A stretch of 64,000 bases of DNA from assembly GCA_000697475.1 (NCBI GenBank), contig JNEU01001131.1:224038-288037 (forward strand). Direction: 5' to 3'. The position numbers were made by a program, and so were the translations under genes. This document shows positions 10,909 through 23,092 of the stretch, piece by piece; position 1 is the stretch's first letter, and every line of letters begins with the position of its first letter. This DNA comes from Lichtheimia corymbifera B2541 (lineage: Eukaryota > Mucoromycota > Mucoromycetes > Mucorales > Lichtheimiaceae). The notes beneath the pieces were generated by a model, which was not told the DNA's origin, searched no databases, and saw nothing but the letters and a program-made list of their open reading frames with translations.

Positions 10909-11676
10909 TTGTAAAGGGGATGGTTGAGAGGGTGTGTCTTATAGGTTAAAGGCACCTGAGGGATGTGAAAAGTTATTGCCCGCGTGACTCTATTTACTAA
11001 CGAATGACGTTTAGCATGTCAGGGCCCAAATGTTCTTCCCGATTGCTTGACACTCGACATTGATTGGATGAATACTCACTTTTGACAGCTACAACTAGTG
11101 CTCTCTTTTATCGGTGTACTTGATCCTCGACATCACACTCAAATGACTCTTTATGTAATGATAGTGGGTTTATTGACCACAAAATAATAGCAACCATGCA
11201 GAGAATAATAAAGAAAAAGACTTGAATTATCTTTTTTGTATACGCTTATGGCTGCTCCTCTTAAAGTGCAACTATTATTTGCTCATGGATACAGAGGGTG
11301 GATGATATATTGTAGCCCTGCTAGAGCAGCTTGCCTGAGTAACATGATCCAAATGGGGTAATCGGGAGAAGTACTCCTCTTTTATCTGGAATATAGATAT
11401 TCCCAGCAGTAGTTATACATTTCAGCGTGTCGGGGATGCAGAGTAATAAAAGATTTACCAAGACATCATTGATGGGCTCTTTAATGAGAGAGAGACCAAA
11501 TCAGGATTTAGTTTTTTCTTTATGCAACAATGACAACCACACGGTGCCATCATGCATGATCAAAACCCATGGAATATCCATGATTGGCTATTGACGTCAA
11601 ACAATGATCCCCCATCACGATATAAAGAACAGATGGGTTATGCATTTCGTTGTTCTTCATATTTCAACTCAACAAC
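10909..11676. other. Divergent promoter region, no gene seen
   Basis: Intergenic DNA between the PPR gene (-) and a small unknown gene (+). No convincing open frame, tRNA or repeat was seen. A near-palindromic CCATGGAATATCCATGG lies at about 11568-11584. Confidence 0.4.
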
Positions 11677-11998
11677 ATGCCATCTGATATTAAGCATCGA
11701 TATCAAAAGGGACCTGTTATGAAAAAGGATAACCCTCATGTGGAAGAAGGCGTTCAATGGCCAGGTTGGTAGTACTTGAAAGATGATGTACTGAATGATA
11801 TGCTTACAATCGAAATACGTAGCACTTATGAAAGCTACCCATCGCCATAGCTTGGATGCCTCTGCAAAGAAAGACATTGCTGAAAAGGCAAGCAAGTTGT
11901 ATAGTCGAGACCACGATGAGCCTCTTTACATCAATGTGGATACTGGTGCAGCCATGAGACGTGAAGATCTTCCTCAAGATAGTGAGATTATCGATTAG
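11677..11998 (+). CDS. Small unrecognised protein (about 87 residues)
   Basis: I do not recognise a family. Exon 1 runs 11677-11764 (MPSDIKHRYQKGPVMKKDN...EEGVQWP). A 58-bp intron (GTTGGT..CTTAC..GTAG, 11765-11822) follows, then exon 2 to the stop at 11998. The splice joins Gln-Trp-Pro to Ala-Leu-Met-Lys in frame. The protein is hydrophilic, with Lys/Asp-rich ends and no signal peptide or membrane segment. The segment ASAKKDIAEKASKLYSRD looks like one amphipathic helix. The gene ends 104 bp before NPR3 on the same strand. A TATAAA at about 12010 lies just after its stop and could serve NPR3. Confidence 0.6.
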
Positions 11999-12102
11999 TG
12001 TTTTTATTGTATATAAAGATGTGTGTGAATCTATGTCAATATAAGGTCTGTGTGCATGCATAAAACGGGATTTTCCAGGTTGAGATCCAATAGCGGCTCG
12101 TT

Positions 12103-14020
12103 ATGGGGAGTTCTTTGTTAACCATCTTGTTGGTTGTCTGTTCTACGGGTGGCCACCACTTTTTATTCAACTACCCACCTAATCCAAGGCGACCTATTGC
12201 ATCGACCAACAACCGTCATTCCAAGTCGGCATTGTCACCATCTCAGAAACGATCGAGCAGCCCATGTCCCGATGCACGCGATTACCCCCCTGCCACCAAG
12301 GAAAATATTTTGAACTTTGACACGGAATTCCTTGCAGGTGCATTGGCTCCCAAGCTACCGCTCTGTGATGGGAAGTTTCAACTGAGTATCGACGAGTTGA
12401 CGTTTGTGGGACATCCTGTGAGCTTATCATCCGGCAAAAGTTCGTCGTCGCCTTCTTCCAGCAATGGAGGTTCATCATCCACCACCACAGCAGAGGAACA
12501 CAAATCTCACATGACCTTGTTCCATGTTGTGTTTGTCCTATCACCACCTGATCTTGAATTGTATGCACAAGTCGATGCCCTCTACACTCACGTCGTAAGG
12601 AGATATACAGCAGCATTGCAATACGAACAACTGAGATGTGGATATATCCAAGACGAATTCGATAAGATTCTGACCATACGAGAAAATGCAAATAAAGGTA
12701 AATCTAATGGCGATGATGGTATATATGTGGACTAATAGAAAAGAATATACATATAGGATTGCCCTATGAGGACTTGATCCAAGACATTCTACGTGAATCA
12801 TCCTTGGCTCGTGACATCAAGCAAATCTACACTGCTTTATCAACCGACTCGATCGCTCATATCATCATCAACGACTTTATCGACTTATCATTGCAAATTC
12901 CGGTGTTTGGTGAAAGCAGCATGGGACCTACGCAGCGTACACAAGATTATCACTATGCATCATTGATGGATATTTATGGCGTTTCCGGATACGAATACGA
13001 CAACTACCCTGTCATCTGTCCTTATCATACATTGTTGCTCCTTGAGGATCCAGAAGAAGTACTCAAAAATATGCCACTGGATGCAAGTCCAACATTGGTA
13101 CAATTGGTGCAAATCCTTACGCCCACGCAAAGGTAAAACATAACAACATTCTCATTTTGAACAATGTGGATGCTTATTGTGTGTGTACCTGTTTAGTTTA
13201 CAGGAATTGCATCTTGTCCTCGATTGCTCTCTTGCCCAAATCTATCGACTAGCAGCACATCTTATTTATTGGAGGAAGGCCAAATTGATCCATACCATTC
13301 ATGCACGTAACATTTATGTCGTTTCACCACAAGCCAAACTTCAAGAGTAAGTTTATCAATGACGGGGAGGATGGGAAAGGATAGGCATTTATGTCATTGT
13401 ATAGTCTAGCTAGCTTGAATGCTGATTTCAAAATGCATGTTGCCGTACCCAATTTGGATTTGCCTCGTTTGCTCTCTCAACTATCTATTGCCAAACCGCT
13501 CCATGTCATTGCATCAAAGGAATTTCGTAATCAGTATTTGGAAGCGATCACGTATCTGGTGCGAAAGGATCTTGTCGTGCAGCTGCACATGTTTCTCGTT
13601 CTGATTGATCCAACAGCAGGTGGAGGTATACGAGATGATGATACAACAACAGCACTTAGCAGACGAAGCAGCTCCAATAGCAGTAACATGGCAGCTAACA
13701 ATGCATCCCCACCACCGGCCGCCCTCTCTGGAGATGGTATGCCTTCATCATCAAGTCCTGGAATGGCAGAACGTCAGCGACTACGTCGATTCATCCATGA
13801 TAAAGCACCCAAGGAAATTGTTGACTTGTTTGAAAGGTAAAATCAATCCCTGCTTTTTTATTGAAGCGTTACTTATTTTGGCATATCTAGGTTGGTGCCT
13901 TACATGGACGGCAAGCATCACATTGAAGAGATCATGTATCGTGAAGGCGTTTCAAGAAAGCAGCTTAATCTCGTACTCAAATACTATAGAGACAATATCG
14001 TCACCGTATACCATTACTAA
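12103..14020 (+). CDS. NPR3: Npr3, GATOR1/SEACIT subunit
   Basis: Npr3 works with Npr2 and Iml1 in the SEACIT (GATOR1) complex on the vacuole, which inhibits TORC1 when amino acids are scarce. ATG is at 12103 and TAA ends at 14020. Five exons join in frame to give about 565 residues. The N-terminus shows the family pattern of a hydrophobic strand followed by GGHHFLFNYPPNP. The blocks FLAGALAPKLPLCDGKFQ and HMTLFHVVFVLSPP lie in the longin-like domain. Winged-helix-like segments follow: LASLNADFKMHV, IASKEFRNQYLEAITYLVRKDLVVQLH, VPYMDGKHHIEEIMYREGVS and the end VLKYYRDNIVTVYHY. Ser/Gly-rich inserts at about residues 105-130 and 430-465 are low-complexity additions to the family core. The symbol is assigned by family, not by strain annotation. 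Confidence 0.92.
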
Positions 14021-14724
14021 AAGAATGAGAGATAATAACACAAGTAATGAGAGCATCTTTATGAACGGTCATTTGGGAGTGGGTAGTGTAATATCATGCA
14101 GATCAATCCGCCCAAGCACTGATGCTTAGTGTAAAGCAGGAGCTTGTAATAAAGCTTGATCAAGGTTGCTGAAACGTTGTCAACGTTATATGCAACTCGG
14201 TAACGTAATATGCCTGAGATGATAAGACACCTATGGATCTTGGTTGATTCGCATCCATAACAAATCATCTTCTTCATAGCAAATTTGCCCATAGTCAAAG
14301 GGAAAAGGATGTCTTTTTATTGTCTAATAATAATTGTACTATGTACATGCCAGATACGTATAGATCAAGGTCAATTGGGATGATGATCTGCTAGATCTAA
14401 TAGCCAAACTGTATATACTGCGGGGTTTGCCACATGGCCACAGTTTAAAGTAGCTGGTTACAACTGATAATCCAAGGTGGTGGGGTACCTCAAGTTTGTT
14501 TTACCCGCTCTTGCTGTCAACGACAACTCTGCAACAAAAGAAAGACGATAACTTGCAACCTTTTCTTTATTGAACAACAACTTTTTGTCATTGGGTGTCC
14601 ACAAAACTTGTGTGTCTTGTAGTCGTAACAAGGGGCTTTTTTTTCTTTCTTTACCTCTCTTCCACTTCAGCAATCTCTCTCCTCTCCCACACACACACAC
14701 ACACATACAACACGCAGACACATC
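14021..14724. other. Intergenic region with CT tract and (CA)n
   Basis: Spacer between NPR3 and SPT7. The last 90 bp before the SPT7 start are pyrimidine-rich (TTTTTTTTCTTTCTTTACCTCTCTTCC) and include about seven CA units near 14690-14706. This is a leader type common in this window. No gene was seen. Confidence 0.5.
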
Positions 14725-17700
14725 ATGCCACCAGCGCATCGACCGTCGTTACCTCCTTGGCCGCAGCTCTCGTATGTCATGGCAAAGGAGATTCAGCAAC
14801 ATGAATGGCATAAAGGATACTTGACTCCAACAGAAATACAACATTATGAATCGGCTATCGAGTCATACGGACGATGGTTTGCATTTATCACGGCCTCGCA
14901 CGAGAATCTGCAGGAGGTGCCATTATCAGAACGCGCCATGGCAGCCATGCGTGTACGTGCCATGCTCACCGAATGCCTTGTGCCACACCTCTTCCATACC
15001 GATCGACCGTGTTGTCGCACGTTTCAACTGGATATAGACCAACTATGCGACACTGCACGCTCTCTCAACTTGCCAGACGTCCCTAGTCCAGTACCGCCAC
15101 CAGCACAAGAATTGGAACCACCCGCTGCACCTGCAACACCTAAAGAAGGAGATGAACCAGGTATATATATATATCATTATCTCTTTATTCAAGTTGATCT
15201 CTATTGTTAACATTGGGATGTCATTCATTAGCTGTACCATCATCATCTACAAACATCCGCCCAGACATTCCTCTTTCCGACGTTTATCACACCTTGGAAA
15301 AGGATCACGCAGCCATGGTGGAATTGCAAAAGTTGGAGGCAAGTCATCAACGAATTATATATCATGCATCATTGGTCCTGACTAACGTGTAACGTGTATT
15401 TAGGAATTCGAAGCACAAGAAGAGATGAATGATGAAGGCAAACAACAACAACAGGATCATGCAGTAAGTAGCTATTCATATGAATGCTTGGATGTTACTC
15501 ATATCGGAATCTTTTTTAGCTTTCATTGATCAATGCAACTGGCAATTTCAATCTCAAGGTAAAGTAGAGGAAGCACGCTCGGGTGGATGGATTGGAGCGA
15601 TATACTGATATATTGTTTCTCTTTCTCCCCACTAGTACTTATTACAAGGCATTGCTGCAAATCGAGACAAGACCTCTCTTTCCGATCGAGATATCAAAAA
15701 CTTGTTGTCTGATTTCAAGCCCCAACATCGCACGAAATGGGTATGTATAGAGGGAGGAAATGGGTCAAAGATGCTTGGTGTTTCTTACCCTATGGATAAT
15801 AGGCGAATGATGATAAGATTGGTCAAGAAGAGCTTTATGAGGCATGTGAAAAGGTGTTGACGGATCTAAAGAACTTTACGGTAAGATTTGAAGCTTGTTC
15901 AATGATAAAGGAAAAGCATGTCTTATATGCTATGGTGATTTTAGGACCATTCAACGCCATTTTTGAACAAGGTCACTAAGCGTGAAGCACCGGATTACTT
16001 TGAAGGTTTGTATGTGTGTATGTGTGACATGAACGATGAGACTCATTTCGTTATCATTAGTGATCAAGCACCCAATGGATCTTGGCACCGTCACCAAGAA
16101 ACTCAAAGGATTGCAATACAAGTCCAAAAAGGAATTTGCCGATGATCTCTATCTCATATATGAAAACTGTCTCATTTACAATACCAATCCCGTAAGTGAT
16201 CCTTATCGACCTTGCATCATAATAGAAAACTCACACACAGTCATGTAGGCGAGCGAATATCGAAAGCATGCAAATGCAATGCGACGCAAGACAGATCGTT
16301 TGTTGGCACGTGTGCCTGATATCACTATCAAAGATCGTGCGGAGGTGGAGGCTGAGGAATTTGGTGATGAAGCAAGTGAGGATGGTGAGTCTGAAGTTCA
16401 ACGAGTACCAAGAAAGGTGAGTATCCTATCTCAAATGGTGGTATATGCTTCATACTGATCTACTATACAAAAGGGCTCTGGAAAAAAGAAGCAATCACCG
16501 CATTTGGAGCGCAAAGATGGCATTGATCAATTACGCTTTGCACGTGAACGATCCCTGACACGTGAGTCAAGTGCTGCACCATCAGGTACCGAGGCAACCC
16601 AAGCGGGCAGCGATTCGGAAAGCATCATCATGACCCCCAATGGCCATGCACCTCATAAAACGTATGGTGGCAAACATGTCAAAGGAAACCAAACAGGAGA
16701 AGTGCCTGATGAAGAGGAAAAGGAGGAGGAAGTTGATCTCGATGGTGATTTTGCCGAGCTACAAGATCAAGTTTGGCGTGATATGACTGAAAAGACGCGT
16801 GCAAAGCTTGGGGTATGTGTGTTTGTAAATCCATTCTGTATATAGACTAACAGATGCAACTTGATAGCTTGAACTCGAGAAGGAATATCAATTTCAATTT
16901 TCGGATCGACATGCGATTGTACGATCATCACTCGACATGGAGCGTTTTGCACTTATGGAGCACTTGCATCAAAAACCAGAGACCATCCAGAAACTTGTGA
17001 AATGCACCCATGATCGATTTTACAAGTGGGCCGAACGCACAGGATCAGCTATTACATTGTACGACGATGTGGATCTGGATTCAAGCGATGATGAGAATTT
17101 GGACGTCTTTTTCTCGCGGAAATTGGCCAAACCCAACAACAATGAACAAGACGATGCCATGCGTACAGATTTGTTCTTGCCAGAATATCAGATTGCTAGC
17201 GGTTTCCCTGAGATACACAACATGCAAGAGGACACACCAGAGATGATGGCGCTCGCACGGCGATCCTCCTTGGATGACAATGCATCGGTCAAACTAGAGC
17301 CTGCAGGGTAAGTTGGATGGATGATGAGGTGTAGTAGTCATCAGATGAGACGATGGTTAGATTAATCACCGCTTGTTAGGTATACGGATGTGCCGCTGGA
17401 CGTGTATCCATCCGCCAGATTCCCCAACCATGGCCTTAGCAAACAAATCGACCGCAATTTGCAACAATTACAAAAGATCCGACTCATTTATGCAAAGTGT
17501 AATGCTATCCGTAATAATGCACCTGTAAGTAAACAGATATGGGAACATGATGATTGAATACTAATCAAACATACTTTGATAGATATCATCCTTTACTGCA
17601 ATGATTCCACCTGCCGATTCATTAATAGAGTCTCAAGCATCATCCTCATTGAACGCACTCGTACCAACCCAGGATGCCGATGCCTATCCACCTCTCATCA

Positions 17701-19158
17701 TCAACCGTCAATCAGGCTTGCAGCTAATGCAACGAACGCTCTCAAAATTACTTGCCCATGCCGGCTTCGAAGGTGCACAATCCACTGCATTGAATGTTCT
17801 CAGCGAGCTGTTTGTCGATTATCTCTCCAATGTTGGCAAAACGCTTCGATCATACTGGGATGATTACGGTAGACAAATGAGCAAAGAGGTAAGAAAGATC
17901 AAGACAACGCTGACTTGTGTGTGATACTGATGCAATCTCTTTAGGAAATGTTGATGCATGGCTTGTATGAAAATGGTGTTGCTGATATTGGAGAACTTGA
18001 ATCATACATCCGAGACGACGTCGAACGCTATGGACATCGATTAGATGAATTACACAGGAAATTGGAATCGTCATATAATGACTTATTATCTGTGAGTATA
18101 AGGAACGTATCATTACTTGAATCATACTCATGACATTGATGCTACAGGGACCTACTGAAAAGACCGAAGATGAAGAAAACATGCTTCTTGAGGATGGCAC
18201 ATTTATAACGTAAGTAGCTATATGATGGGGTGGGATGATGGCGGCGGAGTAACAGATTTCCTTCTTTCTCAATGCAGGGGCGCTTTTGGTGAAGACCTTG
18301 GTGACGATTACTTTGGATTTAAAGCACTGGGATTAGACCAGGAATATAATGTGGAAGCGTTCAGTGTAAGTACTGTATACAATATCATGTGAGAGGGAGG
18401 AGAGGCTAAAACGTGTGTGATAGATTCCACCACGGTTATGGTTTGGCGGAAACAAAGAAAAGGTGCCGAGCAAAACAATGTAAGTACCACATCCACACGT
18501 GTTAATGAATACCCTCTAATCATTCTTTCTTTATAAATTAGGCTCAACAAGGGTATGCACAATGAAACTAGCTATGGAGATAAACATCTACTGACGGCTC
18601 CTTATCATAGAACCTCAATTCAAGTATCCTCCTGCACCACCATTTACGCCTGTGACCTCAGAAAAGCAAATGATTGGATTACTGCAGCCCTTGTTTCAAA
18701 AGAAGCTTGCAGATGCACCCAATGGACGTCTCACCGAGGATGAATACATTCCCAATCGTCAACGTGGTCGACCCAGATACCCTCCTACAAACAAGTTACT
18801 GAGTGGTCGAAAGAAACCATTGAAAGATGCGGGATCAAATAATGCATTGAGTGGCGCAACTGCGGGTGGTGATACAAGGAAAACCAAGCGTAAACGGCCT
18901 CCAGAAGAGATACAGGCAATTAAAGAGGAACGAGAAAAGAAACGACGACAAAAGATGGAAGAAAGAGCACAGCGAGCAGCAGAGAAAGAAGAAAAGCGTA
19001 AATTGCGAGAAGAGCTCAAAGAACAAGAACGATTGGCGAAACAAGAAGCAAAGGATAAAAAGGTAAAAGAAAAAGAATGACTCAATGTATGTGTGTGTAC
19101 TCATTCTTTGGTTTAGGCACAAGCAAAGAAACCAAACGCCTCTGGGTCTTCCTCATGA
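14725..19158 (+). CDS. SPT7: Spt7, SAGA complex subunit with bromodomain and histone fold
   Basis: Spt7 is a scaffold of the SAGA transcription coactivator. ATG is at 14725. About 20 exons join in frame to give roughly 1,090 residues. The bromodomain spans about residues 290-370: [20 protein letters not shown], then [15 protein letters not shown] and ENCLIYN with the acetyl-lysine-binding Asn. The histone fold follows ([20 protein letters not shown]...[16 protein letters not shown]). The Spt7 signature [21 protein letters not shown] comes after it. The C-terminus adds an AT-hook-like [10 protein letters not shown] and a very basic Lys/Arg/Glu helix. One internal exon is only 11 nt (18542-18552). 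The last intron (from about 19062, ending TTTAG before 19120) is inferred. If it is retained, the protein ends at 19080 instead of 19158. Confidence 0.93.
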
Positions 19159-19607
19159 CGACACTATGTTCTCCCATTTTGTTCCGTATTCATTTTATTC
19201 CATCTCCCTCCACAACACCTTTTTCCCACCCGATCTCGTACTTGTTTACTACACAACCTCCCAAAAATTGCATGATTTGTACATTGTATGATACAAGGAA
19301 AAGAAATCAAAATTGAGTTTTATAAATTGAAAGTGTAATGACAGTGTTCCCGGAATTGCTTCCGTGTCTGAGGATAAACAGCTGAGCTAGCATCATTTTC
19401 TTCGCTTGTTATGCCACAGAAAGCTTGTGCCTGGATAAACGGCGGGTTTGGCTGATGACTCGGTGTATGTAAGACAGCCATGTGCCACACACAGTCTCTC
19501 TCTTGGCATCAATAATGCTTCCGTTTTGTATATAAAAAGCTATGTGTGTTGTATATTCGAATTGCTTTCTTCTTTTTCTACATAATCGTACATTAAAATC
19601 ACCATCA
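19159..19607. other. Intergenic region, promoter of the C2-domain gene
   Basis: No gene was seen. A TATA box near its end is listed separately. Confidence 0.5.
19529..19537 (+). promoter_or_regulatory. TATA box of the C2-domain gene
   Basis: TATATAAAA lies 71-79 bp upstream of the start codon. This is the same TATA-to-ATG spacing as in the secreted-protein cluster. Confidence 0.6.
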
Positions 19608-20534
19608 TGGCTACTGGACAATTGCTTGTTACCCCTGGTAAGCTGACTGGTTTCCATCAAGATCCAACACAACATGCGTTGTTAAACATTTGAGTGTGGA
19701 CTTAGTGTCTCTTCGTGGTTTGGAAGATACCGAATATGAAGGTAAGGATGTGGGATGGTGTATGTATGTGATGTATATGCTGATCATGGTATCGATGAAG
19801 ATTCCAAGACCTTTGTTGGATGCTACATTGATCACAATGACAAGCATCGCACTCGTTCAGCCGAGGGACCCGAGCCTGAGTGGAACCACACCTTGAGATG
19901 GTATGTACATATGGTATCGGTACATACATATCTACAGTAGCTAATGATAATTGGTCCTATACGTAGTAATGTTCCTGCTGGTGCTGTTTATCTTCAAGTT
20001 GAAGTAGTCAATGAGGATCCCGAAAAACCCGGTGTTATCGGTGGCTCCCGCATTTCATTGTACGCTGTATTCAATGAACGCAGCACGGAAGAATGGATTT
20101 CAATTGTCAATGGTGAAGGCGAACCTGTTGGTCAGCTCCTGTTGAAGCTCGAATTTGATGTATGTACATACATACATATGTAGCGATCAATGCATTGACA
20201 TGATATATGTATAGGGCGAATATGACGGCGGTGAGATTGAAAGCTACCAAGCTACTCGTAACCTTGATGAAGAGGATGAAGAGGAAAAAAAGGTCCCTGA
20301 TTGGGTGGTATGTATTCGTTTTTGATACAAGCATCATTATAAATCTAATGGTATTTCTAGAAATATGGCGGCATGGCTCTTGGTGCAGCAGCAGCTATTG
20401 GTCTTGGTGTTTGGGCATATCACGAATACAAAGAACGAAAGGAAGAAGAAGAGGAGGAAGAAGAAGCGGCAAGAGAACTAGCTATCGCTGACACAGGCTA
20501 TGGCGAAGCTCAGAAAGAGAGTGATTCAGACTAG
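19608..20534 (+). CDS. C2-domain protein with single membrane segment
   Basis: C2 domains bind phospholipid membranes, often with calcium. ATG is at 19608 and TAG ends at 20534. Six exons join in frame to give about 195 residues. A C2 core fills residues 4-135: QLLVTPVSLRGLEDTEYE, DSKTFVGCYIDH, EWNHTLRCNVPAG and VYLQVEVVNED. Acidic residues sit at typical loop positions, but the canonical set of five calcium-binding Asp is not complete. After an acidic linker (DEEDEEEKKVPDW) comes one Gly/Ala-rich membrane-like segment (YGGMALGAAAAIGLGVWAY) and a Glu-rich tail. Its nearest look-alikes by layout are fungal C2 proteins with a C-terminal anchor. I cannot name an orthologue. Confidence 0.82.
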
Positions 20535-20837
20535 ATTTAGAAATCAAATGGGATGGTACATAAACAATATTGTCTTGGAAACGTATGCCATGTATGGATG
20601 TCAATCCTTCACTACCATGTAATAAAAGTCATCATAACCGAAAATGGAGTATAATTTCCATGGCAACATGGTATGTTGTCACTAAGCGGGGGCAGCAAAT
20701 ATAGGCTGTGCTGTGGTTGGTGGCCAAAAGAGCATAGTCGGATGAAGGCTTGTATCCGTGACTCCGATCTGTTTTTGCTGCCAAGTGGGGTTGGTGAATA
20801 CCAAAGACTTCCTTCTTCTTTAAATTCACAAAACAAT
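20535..20837. other. Intergenic region, no gene seen
   Basis: Carries AATAAA-like signals for the C2 gene near 20621 and the TIM17 promoter. No open frame fits the surrounding gene style. Confidence 0.45.
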
Positions 20838-21513
20838 ATGGGACACGGCTCGGCAGACCATTCCAGAGATCCCTGGTAATGCACCAACGATACCAACAAA
20901 AGACACCATTGAAAAAGTGAAACTCAAACGAGATTTTATATACATAGCCCTTGGGTAATTTTGAACGATTTGGGTGGTGCGTTTGTCATGGGTGCCGTTG
21001 GTGGTGGTATTTGGCATTCTGTCAAAGGTGCCAAGAATTCACCAAGGGTAAGTAGTGGGATCGCGTAGTGCATATCAATGATACAGGATGGCTGACAAGA
21101 GGTATATTTATATTTATAGGGTGAACGTATGGTCGGTGCTGTCTCTGCTATGAAGGCTCGTGCTCCAGTACTCGGTGGCAACTTTGCTGTGTGGGGTGGT
21201 CTCTTTTCAACATTTGATTGTGGCCTTAAGGGTATTCGACAAAAAGAAGATCCTTGGAACTCTATCATCTCGGGTGCTTTGACTGGTGGTGTCCTTGCTG
21301 CTCGAGGAGGTGCTAAGGCAGCTACCGTATCCGCTGTTGTTGGTGGTGGTCTCTTAGCCTTGATTGAAGGTGTTGGTATCGCCATCTCTCGCTGGACTGC
21401 CGAGCAGAATAAGCCTGTCATGCCTCAGGTAAGTCAAGTTTGGAAAGGGATATAAAAGAGTGAGATAGAGAGTCTATGGATTACTCATGTTTGATCATTC
21501 TTTGTAGTTGTAA
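20838..21513 (+). CDS. TIM17: Tim17, inner-membrane TIM23 translocase subunit
   Basis: Channel component of the TIM23 presequence translocase in the mitochondrial inner membrane. Four exons run from ATG at 20838 to TAA at 21511-21513, giving about 150 residues, the usual Tim17 size. The N-terminus [15 protein letters not shown] has the conserved Asp-Pro-Cys-Pro-Trp. It is followed by [20 protein letters not shown] (TM1), GARAP-type loop residues [20 protein letters not shown] (TM2), the family hallmark [20 protein letters not shown], and two further Gly-rich segments. The exon 1 donor splits the Cys codon. The last intron leaves only a Leu codon and the stop in the final coding exon. Confidence 0.97.
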
Positions 21514-21748
21514 AGAGACGACGATCGCTGTTAGAACTTATACACAACTTGAAAAAGCAATTCCAACTTTCCCCTCTCGCCCCGATACGCACTCATACAA
21601 CGACAACAACAACATTCTTGTTTTTTATAATTGTTCCCCTCCCTTTTCTGCGCTACGCTTGTGAATACACACATAGATTCGAAAACATCCTAGATACTTC
21701 TTCTTCAAATTGTCCTTGGTTTTTATTTGAGATATCGGTACATGTTAT

Positions 21749-23092
21749 TTAGAGTCCATAACGCTTCAATGCATCAGCCAGCTGCTGCTTGTAAAAAGCA
21801 ATGCTTTCTGCTTGGTATTTCTTCACAGTTGAAAGATATTCCTCACTAAGGATCTCGGCTACACATGCATCATCAGTAAATGGAAGAAACTACTATTTGA
21901 AATGGCTTGTGTACACTTACGATAGGGTGGGATTGGTTCTTGAGCCCGAATAACATTACCAGGGAGAGCCAACAAGGTGGTTGCTGTTGTGTCGAAATGC
22001 CATTAATATCACGTGATCATACTATAAAATGCTTGTGGATGCTTACAATTCAAGCTTTCATCTTCGATCATTCTCATGACAGCTTCAACAACGGTCTCCA
22101 TATCGGTGGTGGGTGCACTGCTAACCATAGTATCGAAAGGATCGTTGTTGGTCTTATTGGCAAGATCAGTCTTAAGATCGGTGGCTATAGTAGATAGAAG
22201 AATGAGCCAAAATATGTCATGTTACGCGTAGTCAACCATATACTTACAGACCCAGTAAGGGCAAACTAATATAACACGGCAATAAAAGAATGAGTAATCC
22301 TGATTGACCTGGCACTTGTTTTTTACTTACGTGCGTTGACGCGAACGTTGCAGACTTCTTTAAAGATGCCACATGATCGGGTCCAACCGACAACACCGTG
22401 CTTAGATGCAGCGTAGATGCCAACGGATCTACATGGTATCATAAACAATAAATTAAACTGGATCACAAAACAAAGAATTATACTCATACTCACGGTGATG
22501 CAAGGAAACCAGCTACGGAGGCGGTGTTGACAATGGCACCACCACCCCGTTTGGCCATATGAAGCATAGCGACCTTGGTGCCCTTGACAACGGCAGTGGT
22601 ATTAATATCAAGCATGCGCTCATCCAACTTGTCTATATGGCATTAACAGTGTGAATTGACAGGTGCATATGTGAAACATGAAATGACATGCATACCATCA
22701 AGAGGCATAAACATGGTGTTTGCATTGGTGCCAATACCAGCGTTCAAAAAGGCAATCTACACACCGATTCATATTCACTGTTAGATAGCTGCAGAATAAT
22801 ATACACACACACATCTCCTAATACATACATCTACACCACCAAATTCTTTTTCTGCCAGCTTGAACAAGGCCACATTGTCGTCGTATTTGGTAACATCGGT
22901 ATGAATGTAAGCAGCTACCTTGCTGCCAGCACTGTTATTGAGTTCTTGGACCGTTTCCTCTCCTTGCTTATCGAGGATATCACCAATGACAACCTTGGCA
23001 CCGCGAGAAACCAGCTCAACAGCAACGGCCTTGCCAATGTTACGGCTTGCACCTGTGAGGACGGCAACCTTTCCTTCGAGAGATTTGGTCAT
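21749..23092 (-). CDS. Short-chain dehydrogenase/reductase
   Basis: NAD(P)-dependent oxidoreductase of the classical SDR family. ATG is at 23092-23090 and the stop codon is 21751-21749. Six or more introns interrupt it, and the protein is about 270 residues. The cofactor motif is TGASRNIG after VAVLTG. An Asp in VVIGDILDKQG suggests NAD preference. The NAG motif is in IAFLNAGIGTN, the catalytic Ser in IVNTASVAG, and the Tyr-x3-Lys pair in YAASKHGVVGWTRS. The layout resembles 15-hydroxyprostaglandin-dehydrogenase-like fungal SDRs, but the substrate cannot be read from sequence. It is tail-to-tail with TIM17 (235 bp). Confidence 0.88.

Noticed and set aside
18759..19085. Minus-strand Ser/Phe/Arg-rich frame opposite the SPT7 tail
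   Set aside because: Mirror image of a Lys/Glu-rich coding exon. Composition alone explains it.
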